Shown here one piece after another: positions 6,194 through 8,971 of a stretch of 8,971 nt of DNA. A program made the position numbers and the translations under genes. The notes under the pieces are model-generated. The model did not search any database. It was not told where the DNA came from and worked only from the letters and a program-made list of their open reading frames with translations. This DNA is from Lachnospiraceae bacterium (lineage in GTDB: Bacteria; Bacillota_A; Clostridia; Lachnospirales; Lachnospiraceae): positions 1 through 8,971 of the forward strand of contig JAILPG010000342.1 of NCBI GenBank assembly GCA_024699595.1, in the 5' to 3' direction. Numbering within the stretch: position 1 is the first letter of the stretch; every line of letters starts with the position of its first letter.

Positions 6194-8971
6194 ATGAAAA
6201 AATACAGATCATCGATTGCCGCTTTTTTGCTTGCTTTATCTGCACTTGTTCTTGGCGGTTGCGTAAATATAACGGTGAACACAAAACCTGCCGCGGTTGA
6301 TTATTCCGACAGAGGAAACTGGGCATATTTCGGCGAGGGAGATGAAAAGGCTGCGGATCTTTTTCTGATAGCACCGACCGTTGACATGAACGATGAGTAC
6401 AATATGTCGATGGATGATAAACCGACGAAAGCGAACTTCCTCGGGGCACTTAACATGGAGCGCGGCATATACGAGGACAGCACAAGGATGTTTGCCCCGT
6501 ACTACCGCCAGGGTGCGATGAAGATCTATTCGATGAATCCCGAGGAGCGGGAGCCGTATCTTTTGGCTGCATACGATGATATAAAGGATTCCTTCGAGTA
6601 TTACCTCGAGAACGAAAATCATGACCGCCCGATAGTACTTGCGGGATTCTCTCAAGGCGCTGATATGTGCTACCGCCTGCTTGAGGATTACTTCGGTGAT
6701 GAAAAAATGCAGGACAAGCTTATAGCCGTCTATGCCATAGGCTGGCCTTGCACTGAAGAGATGGTCGAAAAATATCCGCAGATAAAACCTGCCACATCCG
6801 AGACGGATACCGGTGTCGTGATAAGCTTCGACTGTGAAGCGCCGGATGTGACGGATACATTCATAACTCCGAAAGGGACAAAATCATATACCATCAATCC
6901 GCTCAACTGGGAGACTGACGAAACACCGGCGGATAAATCCCTTAATACCGGAGCGTGCTTTACAGATTATGACGCGAACATCACAAATGAAGTAAAGGAC
7001 CTGTGCGGATGTTATATTGATGAGGACCGTGGAATCGTAAAAGTTCCCGATGTGGCCCCGGCTGATTTTCCGGCTATAGTCCCGGGCCTTCCCGAGGGAG
7101 CATACCATATATATGATTACCAGTTCTTCTACAGGAACCTGCAGGAGAATGTTGCAAAAAGAATAGACGTATTTACAAACGGCGGGACAGATGAGCCGGA
7201 TACAGCAGAAATAGATAAGCTCCTTGACGGTATGACACTTCGCGACAAGGTAGAGCAGATGATGATCGTTTCATTCCGTGTATGGAAAGAAGTGCCGGAT
7301 GAAACGGAAAATGACATCAGTAAAAGCGTTGAGAACTCAGAGAAGGAGATCCCGTCGACCAACATTACGGAATTAAATGATGATATCCGTTCAGTACTCA
7401 CTTCGCATCACTTTGGGGGAACGACTCTTTTTGCCGAGAATTATAAGAATGCGGAGCAGACGGTCAGGCTTGTTGCCGACATCCAGCAGACCAATCTGGA
7501 TGGCGGGGGAATCCCTATGATCGTCGCCACGGATCAGGAAGGAGGTAATGTTGCCCGTATAGGTTTCGGGACTTCGGGCGTGGGAAACATGGCTCTTGCT
7601 GCAACAGGCGATCCTGAAAACGCGAAAAGCATGGCGGCCATATACGGTGAAGAACTATCGCTTCTTGGTGTCAATACGGATTTTGCTCCCGTGATGGATG
7701 TGAACAACAATCCGAATAATCCCGTGATAGGGGTCAGATCTTTTTCGGACTCTCCGGATGCGGTAGCTGAGTATGGGCTGAAATACATGGAAGGACTTCA
7801 TGGTACCGGAACGATCGCCACCCTGAAGCATTTTCCCGGGCACGGCAATACGGATACGGACAGTCATACGGGTTTTCCGTGCATACAGAGCAGCCTTGAT
7901 GAGCTGAAGCAGTTTGAACTTGTCCCGATACAGAAGGCGATCGATGCCGGCGTTGATATGGTCATGACCGCACATATCCAGTATCCGCAGATAGAGAAGA
8001 ACACCTGCACGTCGATCTCTACCGGGGAAGAGGTATATCTTCCCGCCACGATGAGCGACCGTATCCTCACGGGTATTCTGAGGGAAGATATGGGATTTGA
8101 GGGCGTTATAGTATCTGATGCACTCGATATGGCTGCCATCTCGGAAAACTTCAGTACCGAAGACCAGTTGATCCTTACCATCAACTCCGGCGTGAATATG
8201 CTGATACTGCCGCTGATCACAGATACGGCGATATTCCGGAAGAATCTTGATATGACGGATATGGCTGTTAAGCTGGCCGAGGAAGGGAAGATCGATACGG
8301 CCAGGATAGATGATTCCGTAAGAAGGATACTTACGCTCAAACAGAAATACGGCCTGCTTGATAAAAAGGATTTTACCGTAACGGATGAACAGATCAAGGC
8401 AGCCGAAGAAGGAGTGGGAAGCAAAGCGCACAGAGAAACGGAATGGGATCTTGCAAACAAAGCACTGACATTGGTTAAAAATGAAGATAATGCTTTTCCG
8501 ATCAGCCTTGAGGATGATCAGACTGTGCTGATACTGTTTGCCGACAGCTGCGCCAGCCGTATCGGAATCGGAAAACTGGTTGAGCAGATGCTGATTAACC
8601 GGGGAGTCGTTTCGGGCGATGAACAGATCTCGGTCATGGTAAATGATGCTGATAATGAAAAGGAGTGCCTGAAGGCGGCCGAAGAGTCAGATCACTGCAT
8701 ATTGGTATACAGGACATACGGGCCCGCTAATCTTGACCCGGATAATAAGGATGGTTTTTCATCGGCTGTATTTGACGATATCATCAAGGAACGTAAGGAT
8801 GAGGATAAGCAGTCGATCCTTGTTTCATGCCAGCTGCCCTATGATGCGGCAAGATTTCAGGAAGCGGATGCGATACTTCTGTCCTACAATTCAGCTGCGA
8901 TGAGTGATGTTCCGCCCGAATCGGGGGAGGGAAGTGCCTATGCGCCCAATCTCGCGGCGGCTTTGGCAGCC
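6194..8971 (+). CDS. DUF3089-GH3 fusion lipoprotein, beta-N-acetylhexosaminidase type (3' end outside window)
   Basis: The frame stays open for 926 codons to the window edge, so the protein is longer. ATG at 6194 follows AAAGGGA (6180-6186) by 7 nt. Residues 1-23 form a lipoprotein signal (basic start, hydrophobic core, lipobox LGGC with Cys23), placing it on the outer face of the membrane. Residues ~40-325 match DUF3089, an alpha/beta hydrolase: APTVDM, FAPYYRQ, nucleophile Ser153 in GFSQG, and His305 with DYQFFYRN and N-x3-R near the end. A short linker (329-338) leads to GH3: DQEGGNVAR (447-455), KHFPGHGNT (545-553) with the NagZ-type Asp556-Ser-His558 dyad, and nucleophile Asp642 in VSDALDM. 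A C-terminal sandwich domain begins near 750. Family knowledge predicts removal of terminal GlcNAc from glycans; the esterase-like half has no known substrate. I cannot tell how common this fusion is. Confidence 0.9.
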   Translation, partial: MKKYRSSIAAFLLALSALVLGGCVNITVNTKPAAVDYSDRGNWAYFGEGDEKAADLFLIAPTVDMNDEYNMSMDDKPTKANFLGALNMERGIYEDSTRMFAPYYRQGAMKIYSMNPEEREPYLLAAYDDIKDSFEYYLENENHDRPIVLAGFSQGADMCYRLLEDYFGDEKMQDKLIAVYAIGWPCTEEMVEKYPQIKPATSETDTGVVISFDCEAPDVTDTFITPKGTKSYTINPLNWETDETPADKSLNTGACFTDYDANITNEVKDLCGCYIDEDRGIVKVPDVAPADFPAIVPGLPEGAYHIYDYQFFYRNLQENVAKRIDVFTNGGTDEPDTAEIDKLLDGMTLRDKVEQMMIVSFRVWKEVPDETENDISKSVENSEKEIPSTNITELNDDIRSVLTSHHFGGTTLFAENYKNAEQTVRLVADIQQTNLDGGGIPMIVATDQEGGNVARIGFGTSGVGNMALAATGDPENAKSMAAIYGEELSLLGVNTDFAPVMDVNNNPNNPVIGVRSFSDSPDAVAEYGLKYMEGLHGTGTIATLKHFPGHGNTDTDSHTGFPCIQSSLDELKQFELVPIQKAIDAGVDMVMTAHIQYPQIEKNTCTSISTGEEVYLPATMSDRILTGILREDMGFEGVIVSDALDMAAISENFSTEDQLILTINSGVNMLILPLITDTAIFRKNLDMTDMAVKLAEEGKIDTARIDDSVRRILTLKQKYGLLDKKDFTVTDEQIKAAEEGVGSKAHRETEWDLANKALTLVKNEDNAFPISLEDDQTVLILFADSCASRIGIGKLVEQMLINRGVVSGDEQISVMVNDADNEKECLKAAEESDHCILVYRTYGPANLDPDNKDGFSSAVFDDIIKERKDEDKQSILVSCQLPYDAARFQEADAILLSYNSAAMSDVPPESGEGSAYAPNLAAALAA

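Noticed and set aside
7655..8460. Two long overlapping - strand open frames (258 and 198 codons)
   Set aside because: They lie wholly within the GH3 coding region, have no ribosome binding site or recognisable domain, and the + strand frame carries clear catalytic motifs.
1..8971. CRISPR array, tRNA/rRNA genes, insertion sequences
   Set aside because: No regularly spaced repeats, no tRNA-like cloverleaf or rRNA segments, and no transposase or paired terminal repeats were found.

Overview
The window looks like chromosome from a Gram-positive anaerobe of the Clostridia, most likely Lachnospiraceae (Butyrivibrio/Roseburia-like gut or rumen relatives). The reasons are strong AAGGAGG-type ribosome binding sites, short gaps and ATGA overlaps between genes, mid-range GC content, a DUF6110-like small protein coupled to a P1B-type ATPase, and surface/carbohydrate genes on both sides. 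The taxonomic call is inference from gene content; there is no rRNA or other marker. All six protein genes are on the + strand, and the first and last run off the window.

Layout. (1) 2-991 is the C-terminal part of a glycoside-hydrolase-like protein. (2) 992-1406 is a gene-poor stretch. It holds a short aborted reading frame behind a good ribosome binding site, a well-formed sigma-70-type promoter (TTGATT, 17 bp, TATTAT), two palindromes of the same design (TTAG-N6-CTAA) that mirror each other about 120 bp apart, and a perfect 8-bp hairpin between them. (3) 1407-5814 is a tight gene row: gpmA (cofactor-dependent phosphoglycerate mutase), a DUF6110-like 76-residue membrane-anchored protein, a 695-residue heavy-metal P-type ATPase whose transmembrane metal motif is S-C-A instead of CPx, and a fused GNAT acetyltransferase/SAM methyltransferase. 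(4) 5801-6111 contains two gene remnants joined together: the N-terminus of an alpha/beta hydrolase, then a piece resembling L-2-amino-thiazoline-4-carboxylate hydrolase. (5) 6194-8971 (open at the end) encodes a large lipoprotein combining a DUF3089 alpha/beta-hydrolase domain with a NagZ-type GH3 beta-N-acetylhexosaminidase.

How it may work together. The palindrome next to the promoter suggests that gpmA and the ATPase genes are controlled by one repressor. The half-sites resemble those of DtxR-family metal repressors, though with a longer spacer. Since dPGM needs no metal and the alternative enzyme iPGM needs Mn2+ in Firmicutes, a metal-responsive gpmA-DUF6110-ATPase operon would make sense as a metal-homeostasis module; this is a hypothesis. 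The last gene would act on the cell surface on N-acetylhexosamine-containing glycans (peptidoglycan or chitin-type fragments), possibly after its esterase-like half removes an acyl group.
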